Source: Polytrichum commune (taxonomy: Eukaryota; Streptophyta; Polytrichopsida; Polytrichales; Polytrichaceae). Taken from it: 64,000 nt of DNA. The translations under genes were made by a program, and so were the position numbers. Below the pieces are notes generated by a model. It was not told the origin of the DNA. It did no database searches and saw only the letters and a program-made list of their open reading frames with translations. The DNA lies in NCBI GenBank assembly GCA_950295325.1, contig OX485808.1:7876501-7940500 (forward strand), written 5' to 3'. This document shows positions 1 to 11,127 of the stretch, piece after piece (position 1 is the stretch's first letter; the number at the start of each line of letters is the position of its first letter).

Positions 1-405
1 GGAAGGGAGAGAATTAGACTTGTGACTCGGTATTAGACTGTGACTGTTCTGACCCGATTCGCTCAAGACGTTTCTCGCTTAGTTCCCGGTTCGTGGTTCT
101 GTAACTTCTGTCACTTGTAACTAGACTTTTATAAAAATTTACTAAGGCCTAATTTTTATAAGGATGGAAATATGTTAAGCAGTATCACCACATGTATAAT
201 GAATAAATCCATATATGGTGAGAAAGTAACAAGTCAAGTCACATGAGAATAGATTAATTGTGATAATAAAGTGTTAAACCCATTCCATCACCCCTTTGAA
301 CTATCAATCGACCTTATCGTGACAAACTAAAGATACATCTGACACTCATTTAGTCTTCCCTGGGTGTTTTTCGAGCTGGAACCCTGGATGAAAAAACTAA
401 CTACA
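1..405 (+). repeat. 5' LTR, 3' portion
   Basis: This repeats the last ~390 bp of the 3' LTR (about 44705-45088) and ends in the same CTAACTACA. The left end is off the window. The full 3' copy suggests that about 2.1 kb of this LTR is missing. One local difference is a duplication of about 10 bp near 100-112. Confidence 0.9.
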
Positions 406-408
406 TTT

Positions 409-426
409 TGGCGCCGTTGCCGGGGA
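409..426 (+). promoter_or_regulatory. Primer binding site, tRNA-Asp type
   Basis: TGGCGCCGTTGCCGGGGA begins three bases after the LTR end. It is complementary to the 3' end of plant tRNA-Asp, a site known from Athila-like and other plant gypsy elements. An untranslated leader of about 200 bp follows before the first ORF. Confidence 0.85.
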
Positions 427-634
427 AGGCTACGGTCGTCAAAATTTAGTTGATAAGGCATTGATAGAGGTCACAAAATTAAAACTACAAATCAAGCCAA
501 AGTCATATTTTGCATATATAACAGTGAACAAAATAAATTGAGAATAAGTCCTAGACTATTCTTACAATTTATTTCTACCCTGATAAAGAAAAGCAAAATA
601 GACATGTGCTAAAAAATTTGGAGGATGAATTTAA

Positions 635-1619
635 ATGTGGCCCTGGGACCCCAAGGTGAAGGGTTCCTGGAAGTGTTCAGTCGCCCTCTTCACTTTAATC
701 GTCGAATTAAGTCATAAGGCTCAGACCATTAACAAACCAGTCACGTCAAAGTCAAATACCCGTTTTATTCAGTGGAAATCTAAGGAAACTAATCTTAATA
801 AATGGAGTAAATTTCCTAGGGAGAGATTTCTAACACAAACTGTGTTTGCTCGATCTCCATTAGAGTCCAAAATTAAAACCCTTCCGTTAGAGATACAACA
901 AATTATTGTGACAAAAGTTTGGCAAAATAGAACCATCATTGAAGGTACTGAAGACATAAAAGATTTCAGTAACTTTGTGGAAAAGGACTACCTTTTGAGT
1001 CAGTACCTAGAATACACGTTGTTGGCACCAAGTGGAGAACAATTAATGAAAGAAGCTCACGATGCACTAAAAAAACTAGAGAATGTGGCCTTGGGAATCT
1101 ATCCCGCCAAAGTCAGGAAGTTCTGACGATTGGCTTTATCAAGGCTCACATTTATTTACCGCACTCTATCGTTTTTATAAAGCCTCTTTTTGGGGTGTAG
1201 GAATTCATATAGGACCAAATCACCCTATCTATCCTAAAGGGTTTAGAGATAATTTTCTTAAACTACCCAACCACCTCCAGTCAAAGATCTTTGAAATAGT
1301 CTGGAATCATGGTGAAGGGTTTAATGAAATTATCATAAACAATGGGTACCCAAGGTTGAGGGTGGATCTTCGATTTATGTTTTTGGTTTACAGCCAACAT
1401 AAAGACGAAAATTTTCCTGCCAACAAGTTTGGGTACGGTTGTTGGAACGGTGGAACCTTCACTAAGAAAGAGGCACGTTTTTATTACGGGCCTTTTGAAC
1501 CTTATACAAGTGTGAATATCCCAGATTTCTCCGATTCTTCCTTCAAAGCCAAAGATTACATCAATTTTGAGAAATTATGCCTACATGGAAGAAAACGGTA
1601 TGTAAAATCATATAGATAA
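635..1619 (+). pseudogene. Pre-gag ORF region of the retroelement, frameshifted, function unknown
   Basis: Two overlapping open frames (635-1126 and 1083-1619) lie between the primer site and gag. Each starts with MWPW (Met-Trp-Pro-Trp). Each contains a similar stretch: a short hydrophobic LP-x-x-(I/L)-Q motif followed by V-W-x-(N/H). This suggests an internal duplication of about 450 bp or a tandem repeat domain. No known domain is recognised. An extra ORF ahead of gag is known in Ogre-type elements, but no sequence relationship can be claimed here. The two frames are probably one ancestral ORF broken by a frameshift near 1083-1126, or two consecutive ORFs. Confidence 0.5.
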
Positions 1620-1633
1620 GTATAAAGGATCAA

Positions 1634-2914
1634 GTGAAACCATATGCATTTTCCATACTGGAACCTGCACATGCAAAGTCTCATGCACAAACAGCCTCAG
1701 TACGGAAGGCAGCCAATGATAAGGCTAGAGAGGATCGTGCTATAGCGAGAGACTATCGGAGGAAGAAAGTGGAGAGAAATAGGGATTGGTTAAGATATGT
1801 CATAAAGTTACACAAAGAACAAACCGATAGTGAAACAACTGAGGGAGATCACATTCCGGTTGAGGACGACACCTCAACAGGCATATCATCACCTCTTAAA
1901 CCACAACAATTAAATTTTGGGTCAACTTCAGGAGAATCACAAAACCAGCCAATACAACCTTCTCAGATTTTCCTAACTCCGCAACCACCACCACCACCCC
2001 CAGTACCACCACCACTTCCAATGGCGCAACCAAATCCGAATCCTCGTATTACTAATGTAGTACACATTCCTTATTTTTTAGGACGGCCAGGTGCTGATCC
2101 TGATACACATATTGCTAAATTTGAAGTAACATGTGCTGCGAATAGCATTCCTCCTGCTAAATTTCAAGAGGTCTTTGCCGCCTCTTTGCAGGAAGATGCC
2201 TTCGCATGGTATTTAAGGCAACCCGCGTTTGCGGATTGGAATGCATTAAAAAATGCCTTCCTAGATCATTTTCGACCCTTAGGTTTTGCTAGTAGTTTAA
2301 AAGAGAAACTACGAACCATAAGGATGGGTATAAATGAACGGGTGGACAACTATTACGGGCGGATGCAAGATATCCTGCAACGTATGGGAGTTCACCAAAT
2401 ACCGGATAACTTCCTTATGAGCATTTTTATTGGAGGGTTGTATCCAATAGAGTTGAAAACATATGTGAAGGAAGGTCGTACGGCAACATATGCGCAAGCA
2501 TATGCTCGAGCCAAAATTTGGGAGGAGTGCCGTTTAGAAGACAACTTAGTCATCTATACGGACAACACTTACTCAAATAACCCTATACCTCCCCATATGG
2601 GAACTTTCCCCATAACTAATCAAAACCAACATTATATAACGGATATGCATCCTTCCACCACTTTTACCACACCTATACTTTCTAAACCGGCTGGGATGAC
2701 GTCCTCAACCCATGACCCCACCATAGCTAAACATGAAGATGCTATCATGAACTTAACTAAACAATTGACATAATTGTCAGTTAAAGTCATGAAAGGAGCA
2801 CCAAAACGACCCCAAGTTACTAATGAACGCACAAATGTATGGTGCACGAATTGTAAAGGGCATGGTCATGTAGCTAACGAGTGTCCTACACCCCAAGGCA
2901 TACGAATCAAATAA
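1634..2914 (+). pseudogene. gag: Retrotransposon gag, N-terminal part, truncated by CACTA-1
   Basis: A disordered Lys/Arg and Pro-rich N-terminus (Pro runs near 1981-2020) leads into a Retrotrans_gag-like domain at about 2060-2520, with the typical W-Y/W-x-x-L and later GL-P-x-E-L pattern. The open frame starts at a GTG at 1634, so the true start is unclear. It may continue from the preceding ORF. It ends at a TAA near 2771, but the same frame continues past the stop to a zinc knuckle C-X2-C-X4-H-X4-C at 2843-2884. CACTA-1 then interrupts it at 2915. Further knuckles resume at 20148. Gag would form the retroelement particle. Confidence 0.8.
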
Positions 2915-2940
2915 CACTATATTCGTTAAATTGAGACTTT
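2915..2940 (+). repeat. CACTA-1 left terminal inverted repeat
   Basis: A 26 bp repeat starting CACTATATTCGTTAAA; its exact reverse complement is at 20117-20142. Confidence 0.9.
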
Positions 2941-3039
2941 TTGGGCATTTTGAGACATTCACATAAATAAGAACAAGGATAAATGGAACACATATTGGAG
3001 AAAGTTGTAAGATGCGAACACTTTGTGTTGGGTATTTAG

Positions 3040-3330
3040 AACAAGAACCCCATTAATAACTCATATTTGGGATTGTTTAGGATGAGCAATCCAAACCTTA
3101 GGCCAAATTGAAGGGGAAATCTTAAAACATTCATATTATCGCACACAAAATATGAGATCTTGTATGAATATGTTTTAGGTAGGGCACTCCAAACCCTTAG
3201 ACCATATTGAAGGGGAACTATGTGAACCAATATAATATAACATACAAAATATTCCAAACTCATATTTGTGATGGTTTAGTTAGGGCAATCCAAACCTTGG
3301 ACCATATTGAAGGGGAAATCATGTGACACT
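3040..3330 (+). repeat. CACTA-1 left subterminal repeats, three units of about 100 bp
   Basis: Three diverged units centre on 3076-3105, 3173-3205 and 3275-3305. Each contains a GGTTTAG-like half, a variable middle, then TCCAAACC followed by a (T)TAGACCATATTGAAGGGG-like tail. The middle 24 bases align at about 18 of 24 positions with the internal palindrome family of the element. In En/Spm such subterminal repeats bind TNPA. That role here is inference. Confidence 0.7.
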
Positions 3331-3459
3331 TATATTATTGCAAAAAAACATACAAAGTATGGCATGTAAAATGCATAGCATGCTAACACCACACATACAT
3401 TGGATAGTGCGACCCAAAATGATGTTGCCTATGGCCCAAAACCCTACGCCTACTATGGC

Positions 3460-4281
3460 CTATCTAGCCTTGGAGATTGCCTCTTTTTCTTTTGCTTTTT
3501 TTTCTTTTGCCTCTTTTTCTTTTGCCTCTTTTTCTTTTGCCTCTTTTTCTTTTGCTGCGGCTTCTTTTGCTCGCATTGCTTCAACATTCCTGAAAATCTC
3601 CGCCCCGCGACTATAGCCATTCTTGGGGTGACCGCCATCCATAAGACATTTTGGAGTCCGTCGGCCGCCCGAAATATACGTCGAAGAATTCGAATACGAT
3701 GAAGTGGATTGTCTCGCATTTCTGGTCATGGCGTACATACGCTCGAACTCGATGGACGCACTAGACCGCATAGGTTTACGGGTGGGAGCAACCTGCAACG
3801 CGCCATTGCAAGACCACATGTGTTAGTTTAGGGAGGAAGACCCAAACGTGTCACACGATCATTTTTTAAGTGCAAAATGATTGTAATGCGCGGTTAACCA
3901 TGTTTTAGAGAGGGGGGGGGGGTTCACCTTGTCACCGGGGGCGTTCCCATCGGAGTTGGCAAGGAGGGGCAAGGCGTCCCGCAAAGGAATAGGAAGGGTT
4001 CCACTCTTCGTTGGCCGTGCGTCCATCCGCAGCCGCCGTTGAGGTGTAATACTTCCGCCGGGCCGAGAGGGGGATGTCCGGACGCATTTGCGATTTATGC
4101 CCTTGAGCGGCGACGGGGACGGAGATCGCCGTAAGATTTGCTTGGGTGGGGGGCTATCGACGACGCCGGCGTCAATAGGCTCCTTGGAGTAGTCAATGGT
4201 TGACGCGGCGTCGTAAACGGTCTCGTAGAAGAAGCTCCCCAACTCTGACTCGCTGACGATGTCAATCGAGGGCTCCAAACG
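3460..4281 (-). CDS. C-terminal exons of an unidentified gene, low-complexity
   Basis: Two exons fit GT-AG rules in phase 0. Exon A is 4281-3928, after an acceptor CAG at 4284-4282. The donor is GTGAAC at 3927, and exon B is 3792-3460, ending in a stop. They would encode about 228 residues. Exon A is Ser/Pro/Arg-rich and likely disordered. Exon B ends in six to seven repeats of a Lys-Glu-Lys-Glu-Ala type unit, encoded by 18 bp tandem repeats at about 3480-3560, which would form a charged helix. No family is recognised. The gap of only 143 nt to the stop of the HAD exon upstream (4425) is intron-like, so these could be 3' exons of the same transcription unit beyond its stop. The 5' start is not identified. 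Confidence 0.4.
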
Positions 4282-4387
4282 CTGGCGCAAAAAAGGAAAC
4301 GAAACAAAACCCAAAGGAAGAGGGTTTGCTAGAGCGCGTGAAAATCAAGATACATATGAAGCATATATTACACAAAGTGGGCGGGCG

Positions 4388-4413
4388 CATACACACACAC
4401 ACACACACATACA
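4388..4413. repeat. (AC)n microsatellite
   Basis: A near-perfect run of alternating AC lies just downstream of the HAD exon stop codon, in the putative 3' flank of the cargo gene. Confidence 0.8.
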
Positions 4414-4424
4414 CACGTGCTGCT

Positions 4425-7400
4425 TCAAATGAGCTTGTTAAATTTCGCGTGAGAGAACAACTCTCTGTACAAATGGTCTCGTGGATCCAAGTATCTCTCG
4501 CCTATCGGATTATTCCTAACAAAATTGTTTACAGGTAGTCCGCTTCCCTTGAGCGCCTGGAGGTATTTACTAAGGTCTAACAAAAATCGGTCCCGGACCT
4601 TCTCGACCGTCCACGTAGGGCAAACTATTAAGTTGGCCGTCGGGTTCAACATGTTCTTTGCGGCGATGTCGTCCACCATGAGCGTGTTCTCCCGGGTGGG
4701 ACGGACGTCGTAGGGGACACCTATCAATGACGGACGCTGGTCCCAAAAAATGGGCTTCAAGACCTTGAGGTATTGGGGGGAAGCGGGGTTGTTTGGTTTT
4801 TTGACGACTTTGCCGTCCGGTGTGTACAATATTCTACAGGCTTCCTGTGCTAGGACCATGCAGGGGGGCTCGATGCCCTTGAAGATGAACTCCACGACTG
4901 CATTGGTGTTCTCGGCCTTCATGGAGCTCCACACGACCACCCACCATCGTTGTTGGGCGATCTGGAGGAAGGTCCGAAGCCACGGGCGGAGGTGAACTAG
5001 CTTGCTCTTTATGAACGTGGGCGGCCCGTCGTAATTCGCGTCCTCGGGTTTGCAAAAGGCCACCGTGGGGGTCCTCGGGCAATGAACGCATTGGACGAGG
5101 ACCCCGTTGAGGTCTAACACCAGGAACCGGGTCTTAGGCGGCAAAGGTGGAACGGGTAAAATGGGGGGGACCATCGCGCTACCTTCCTCGCTTCTTGGAG
5201 AGGCCCGGCGGGGAGCCGCGACGCTATGCTCCGATCCCTGTGGAGACGAGCGACATAAGGCGGGGGAAGACTATGTCATGCTATGTCCACTTAAAGTGAA
5301 TACAATATTTTCTGTGAAAAATACAAGAACCACTATGCATAGGCGGCCATACAAATGCAAGAGGGGGCAAGAGGAAAAAATATACATTTGAACACGAAAA
5401 CAAACATAAGAGCACAAAATAATAATTTTATTGTTTGCAATGCTCTATGTACAAAATGCCTAGGGGTGCGAAGCCGCGTTGAACGATCCGTTCAAACTAT
5501 CCTAATTCAACATCTACAAAATTGTGTGCACGCCTCCAAGTTCGAGTAAAATCGTGGGACGGGCGACGTTAGTGATCGTCGGGGGGGGGGGGGGGGCTGA
5601 AGGGATGCGAGAGCGGATGGACGGGGTGGGGGCAGTTCCTCCTAGCTAGGGGGGACACGACCACGGCAACAAGACAATAGACCAGGAGTTTGGGTCGAGC
5701 GACCCAAACTGAGGAGGTCTCAGTGTATTACCTCTCCCTGGTCATGCCTGGACGCCATGGAAGCCTCCACCGCCTCCGCTTGTCGTTCTCTCTTGCCACC
5801 GCCTTCTCCGACGATGTCAGCACCCCTCTCCTGCAAGCGCTCAGTGTCAGGACCTTCTCCTAACCCAACCTCCGCATGTGCATCATGCATAGGTTCATCG
5901 ATTGGGATAGGAGTAGAGGTATCACCAGGCCCTCGAGGACCTTCAACATCAGGCATGGGTGTGTCTCTTTCAGACCCATGCTGGTCCATTGAAGACTGAG
6001 CGGTAACGGGGTTTGGGTCGGCCGACCCAAACTCTCGTGCATCATGAGATTGGCCTTGTTGCACTGTAAGGGGGGGCGGGTTTGGGTCGGACGACCCAAA
6101 CATGTGGGGGTCGTCCTGCTGATGGGGCGGGGGGATCACCAGGGGCGGCCGAAGTGGTGGGGGGGTCACAGGTCTAGAAGACCCGGGAAGGCGCCATATA
6201 TTGGGGTCATCCGCTTGTTGAACCGGCGGATACGGACGGACGTGGGGGGGAACCATGTGCTGAAAGCTGAAGGAGGATTGCGGCACGGGCTGCGGAGGAA
6301 TGTTCTGGGGAGGGAAGCCGGGGGGCAAGTGTGGAAATGAGCCCGGGGGAGCCACCACCAAACCCTGCGCCCACATGCCTCGAATCACTTGCGTGATCAA
6401 GTCCGCACTAGTTGGAGGTTGCGCCAATGCCCGCAGTCGCTCTTGCTCCAATAAGAGAGCCCTTAGCTCTGCCACTTCGTTCCGCACTGAGGGTTCTTCA
6501 GCAGCGGCCTTTTGCAAGCGGACGCGTTGTTCTTCGTCCCTTAACATCTTCTCGTTGGCTTCTTGCACGGTGAGGACTTCCGGCTTCACCTTCACCATCC
6601 CTGCGAAGGCACCTAGAGAGGGAGGGTCCGACCTGAGCCGTTTCGCGAGCTCCATGTCGTCCTCGTCTTCGCTGCTAATGGCAATTGTCTCCTCGATGGC
6701 ATAGTCGCCATAGAGTTTCTTGCCTTTTAGTTTCCTCCTCTCCCTGAACGCGGCAGTCGCATCCCTGGAGTACATGTCGCGGGCATCATCAACCGTCAGG
6801 ACGGGCACCAACTTACTTTGTGGAGTTGCTACCCGCATTGCCTTCTTTCGTTGAGGGGCTTCAGATTCCTGAGTGAAGCCTGTTCCCCCTTCTTCGACCT
6901 CGCCCTCCACTTTAGCCTCTTCTTCCTCCTCTTCCACCTCCTCATCCTCCTCCCCCTCCTCGTCACGCGGTCGCCGAGAGGATGTGCCTGGATGCACTTG
7001 GACCAGAGGCTCTGGTACAGCAGCTGGAACCCTTATGGCCAATTCTTCAGGGTTGACACGCCTCGCCTTATCCAGCGGGCTCTCACCCCCTTCAACAGTC
7101 TCCTCGGCGTAGCTCCCAGGGATCCAGTCTAGTATATCCATCTTCTTCGCCAATGATTTTTGGGCCTTGTAGAATTGGATGTCATTAAGGTCTACATAGC
7201 TGTACACGTTCAGCCCCAGCATCTGCAGAAATCCCACCAGATGTTATTATATGGCATAACATGTGATTCCACCGAAAAGGGGAAGTACATACAAGACCTA
7301 ATATCAATTGCAAAGGTTATAGTTTGGGTCGAGCGACCCAAACTAGCATCAGTGTTAGTTTGGGTCGAGCGACCCAAACTAGCATCGGTGTTAGTTTGGG

Positions 7401-10378
7401 TCGCTCGACCCAAACTATGAAAACAATTATGGTAAGGAGCTTACCATGCCAGCGAAGACGGGCTTGGTGCCGCCGAAGACGTTGAATATACAGTCCCCTC
7501 TTCTCGTCAAGGCCCTCATTATTCGGAGATAGAATTCCATCCGCAACTCGTCCGAATGGTATATGGCATATTTTGCCTCGTCGTAGAGGGACTTACTTGC
7601 GCCCAGGCCTTCTGGAACTTGGAATAGTTTCTGCATCCGGGTTATGGGGTGGTTCTCCACCTTCAGCAAGGTTGCTTTGAACACAAAGTACAAGCACAAC
7701 AAATTCATGACTTTGGTTTTCTTGTCCTTTAGTGTCGTGTACACCCCCTCCGCCGGTGCAGCAATGTAGTGAGACTTAGACACCGCATACTCAGGCTGCA
7801 ATTTCCTCACAATTTCATACACCTGCTCTGCTCTCCTATCCTCTACTATCCACAACCACATATCGACCTCCCTAAGCTTAGGGCTTGCATACTCCACGAA
7901 CTTCGACATGAAGGGCTCGTAGAAGGGTGTACCCATTGTGCCCTCAAACGTACTCCCAGGAATGCTCCGGAAGTCTATTATACCAAAGGGGAACCGGTCC
8001 GCTGCTCTTACTCGTATTTCTTTCCTGGAATCAAGGCCGGGCCATCCCTGGATTTTAATAGGGTCAAAATCGACAAGGTTGAAATGCGCATCCCCCTCAA
8101 AACTTACAATCTTCTTCTCCTTTATAAAGTTTGAGAAGGCACGCGTCGAGTGTTCTGGAAGAGCCAGGTTCTTCCCACCCTTCACCAGTTTTGACTTTAG
8201 GAAGTCTTCTCCTGCCTCCCTGATCAGAGCTGCCATGGATGCACTGGTGAAGTTGTATTCAGCCTTGAACGCTCTCCAGTTCACCTCGTTCACCTCGTCA
8301 TCGACAAAAATGTTCTTTTCCGGGATTAGCTTCTGCAGCTCCTGGACGATCGTTGTTTTCTTCTTCCTATTCTCCGCCCATTCCTTCATTGTGTAGCATG
8401 AAGGAACAAAGGATTTCGGCTTGGTGAAGACTATTTTGGGGTACACCCAAAATCTCTTAGGGGTCGGGTTGTTGTGCAAGATGTGCGTTGCCGCCTTCCC
8501 CATTTCCGCCTCCGAAAGACCCTGCAGACTTCTAAAGAATTCTCTCATGAGAGGCTTCATCGTCTTGAATCGAGAGGACGAGTTGAAGAGGTTGCATGTG
8601 TCAGGATCCATGAGATCCCCTGTCTCGTGTTTCTCAAACACTGTCTTCCACTTCTGCCAAACCATGTCGGATGATGTAATCAAGTAGATCTCTCCTCTTA
8701 GCTCATTGTACTTCTTTTGCTTGTGACTTGAATTGTCAATTGAGGAGAATTTGTTTATCATTTGGTATTTGAAAAGCTGCACAAGAGCATAGAATGCGTG
8801 TTAATTCTCAATATGTTGTTTCCAAACAAAGAAGAAAAATGATGAACAACAAACTGCGTAGACAAACACAAACTAAAACACAAGGTTTGGGTCGAGCGAC
8901 CCAAACTGTATGAAGAAACACAAGGTTTGGGTCGAGCGACCCAAACTGTATGAAGAAACGCAAAGTTTGGGTCGAGCGACCCAAACTGTATGAAGAAACC
9001 CAAAGTTTGGGTCGAGCGACCCAAACTCTGTTTGAGAAACAATGCTCACCTCCCACTTTGGATTCTTGTCTTTTGCATTCTCCCTTTCCTTGGGAGGCCG
9101 GCCGTAGAACTCCCACACATCCCGCGATGCCATGATGTTCCTAATCCAAGAAGCTTGATATGCCCGCTTCTTGTTATTCATGTTGAAATAGCGGGAGATA
9201 TCGCTCAGCCGGGTTTCGTCGTCCGACCACACGACCAATGCCTTCCATACCTTCAATTTTTCCTTTAGACCATTAGGATCATTCCACTCCGTCATCAGTT
9301 GAAGTTTCTTTGAAGCTTCAACACTGTGCTGACCGTCAATCAGCCAAAAATCGCCTTTCTCTATAGAAGGCCACATATCCGGTGTAGGCATTCTTTTGTG
9401 TCCCTGAGGCATGACAACAATAGTCTGCCTATCATGTTTAAACTGGTCGCTCACCATCTGGGCGATTAACCAATCAACATACGCATCTTCCTTTGCCCGA
9501 ACGCACTTCTCTGGTGGCGCTAGGTGGTATTGTGCGATGTTGACATCAAACTTGAATTCTCTGCCCATGAAAAAACAATGTAAACACTTGGTGTCGAAAT
9601 TGTTGAGTATTTTCTGGATCTCCGATGGCTCCACTCCTTCCCCGGGCTTGGGCATACGTAGCTCCGGTGAAACAGGCTCATCTGTCATGGCAGATACTGA
9701 CTCTCTCGGCCTCTTAGATGGTGTCGTCTGCCGGCTTTGTGATGGCGTCGGTGTTTCACTATCAGCAGGAGTTGCCGTAGGTGTTGTTCTCCTCGAGTCA
9801 GCTGGAACCGGTCGGGGCTTCCTCACTGTTTGAGGTCTTGACGACCCTGCGCCCTCTTCAGCAGTCGCCTTGCGCCTCACAGCTTGTTGAGATTTTGACT
9901 TGCTTTGCTGGGTCTTGTTTATTGCGTTGATTGCCTGCTTAAGTTTAGTGAACCTGGTTGCAACCTTCGTGTTTGAAATGATCGCATCTATGAAGATTGT
10001 ATCCGGTTTAACAATGTCTGGCTCAGCGCAGGATTCCTTCACGTATACCGGATCGAATGGCTCGGCTTGCTCATGCATGAACATGTGCACATTTTCCAGA
10101 GAAGAGTTTTCCAGGATGACGTCAACGTGCTCTCCTAGAGCATGAACTGATGCCACCTCCCATCCCGTCAAAGCATCCCATGTGTGTTGCTCCTCCGTGC
10201 CAACCTTCAAAACAAGGAGGATTTTGAATTGAGCTGCCTTTACTACAAGAAAGGACCATGCAATTACAAGGTCTTCTTTTGCTACGTAGGATTGGTTTTT
10301 AGGAGTTTCGTGCTCCTGCCAGATCGCGTCTGGTGCCGGCTTGAACCATCGTTCTCCAGGTTTTTTCTTGGGGGGCAT
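4425..10378 (-). CDS. Four-exon cargo gene of CACTA-1: DGQH-motif region fused to an FCP1/NIF-like HAD phosphatase domain
   Basis: Exons are 10378-9050, 8776-7445, 7222-5732 and 5237-4425. All junctions are GT-AG and phase 0, giving 1654 uninterrupted codons plus stop. The ATG at 10378 directly follows an acceptor CAG, so a non-coding 5' exon is likely upstream. Exon 1 has a Ser/Thr/Pro linker and then IDGQHS near residue 350, resembling the IDGxHR or DGQHR motif of ParB/DndB-like folds (Ser replaces Arg). Exon 2 (444 residues) is unrecognised. Exon 3 is acidic then Pro/Gln-rich and probably disordered. Exon 4 has HAD motif I DLNGVLV (second Asp is Asn), motif II VVWSS and motif III MVDD, as in FCP1/NIF-type phosphatases. 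The Asn may reduce catalysis. Joining all exons in one protein is inferred from phase; two genes are possible. It is the only large intact coding unit in the block. Confidence 0.65.
5238..5731 (-). other. Intron 3 of the cargo gene with one palindrome and a G16 run
   Basis: The donor GTAATA is at 5731 and the acceptor is TCCACAG at 5244-5238. Apart from the palindrome at 5687-5710 and a poly-G tract at 5581-5596, nothing else is recognised. Confidence 0.6.
5687..5710. repeat. Palindrome, core TTTGGGTCGAGCGACCCAAA
   Basis: Arms of 11 bp around a 2 bp centre. It starts 21 nt after the 5' splice site of intron 3 of the cargo gene. Confidence 0.9.
6011..6101. repeat. Two palindromes inside a coding exon
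   Basis: Copies at 6011-6032 (centre GC, a perfect 22 bp palindrome) and 6080-6101 lie within exon 3. On the minus strand they encode FGS(A/S)DPNP in frame, so the repeat has been absorbed into the protein. Confidence 0.85.
7321..7416. repeat. Three palindromes at 36 bp spacing in intron 2
   Basis: Copies are at 7321-7344, 7357-7380 and 7393-7416. Intron 2 runs from 7444 to 7223, so the first copy begins 28 nt after the donor GTAAGC. Confidence 0.9.
8884..9027. repeat. Four palindromes at 40 bp spacing in intron 1
   Basis: Copies are at 8884-8907, 8924-8947, 8964-8987 and 9004-9027, separated by a conserved GTATGAAGAAAC spacer. Intron 1 runs from 9049 to 8777, so the first copy begins 22 nt after the donor GTGAGC. 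Confidence 0.9.
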
Positions 10379-10401
10379 CTGCAAGTAGAAATACATATGT
10401 T

Positions 10402-11127
10402 AGTTTCGGTCGGGCGACCCAAACTCTTTCAAATCATATAGGCTTATGTCTGGGTTTAGTAACATTTATATATGGGGTTACTTTTCACAGGTTTGGGTCG
10501 AACGACCCAAACCTGTGCCTACAATGGCTAATGAATAATATATTATTTGGCTACGAAAACCAATCTTTAAGTTCATGGATACAACAATCATCACGAGCTA
10601 CTGTTCTAGTTGTGGGTCATTTCATTATTGCTTGGGTGTTTGAGTTGTTGTTTATAAGTGTAAGTATTGTTCGTAAGCAGTAAAAATTTACGCAAAGTTT
10701 GGGTCGTTCGACCCAAACTTTGTAGCGGTATGGAATGATCGGCTATGGCCTTAGATCATACCCAAGATGATGATTACCTAAATTATGAATTACCATTTCA
10801 TGCGCTGTTTGGGTCGAACGACCCAAACTCTGCAGATGGATTGGGTCGAGCGACCCAAAGCATGTGCTAGTTTGGGTCGAGCGACCCAAACTCTGCAGAT
10901 GGATTGGGTCGATAGGGTTAGATATTCACCCAAGATGATGATTAAATTAATTATAAATGAACATTTGATGCGGAGTTTGGCTAAACCCTAGACCCAAACA
11001 ATGCTTATGGTTTGGATCGAGCGACCCAAACTCTGCAGATGGATTGGCGCCCACGACCCAAAGCATCTGCTAGTTTGGGTCGAACGACCCAAACCATCTT
11101 CAGAGTTTGGGTCGAACGATCCAAACC
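10402..11127. repeat. Cluster of nine palindromes upstream of the cargo gene coding start
   Basis: Copies begin near 10402 (imperfect), 10490, 10696, 10806, 10841, 10869, 11010, 11072 and 11104. The copy at 10693-10722 extends to a 30 bp perfect inverted repeat. Central dinucleotides vary (AA, TT, AG, GG) while the GGGTCG and CGACCC arms are mostly kept. Several copies share a flanking CTCTGCAGATGG block, so part of the cluster grew by local duplication. The nearest lies 23 nt upstream of the acceptor before exon 1. Confidence 0.85.

Noticed and set aside
3323-3702. Plus-strand Phe-rich frames
   Set aside because: They are antisense shadows of the Lys-Glu repeat exon at 3792-3460.
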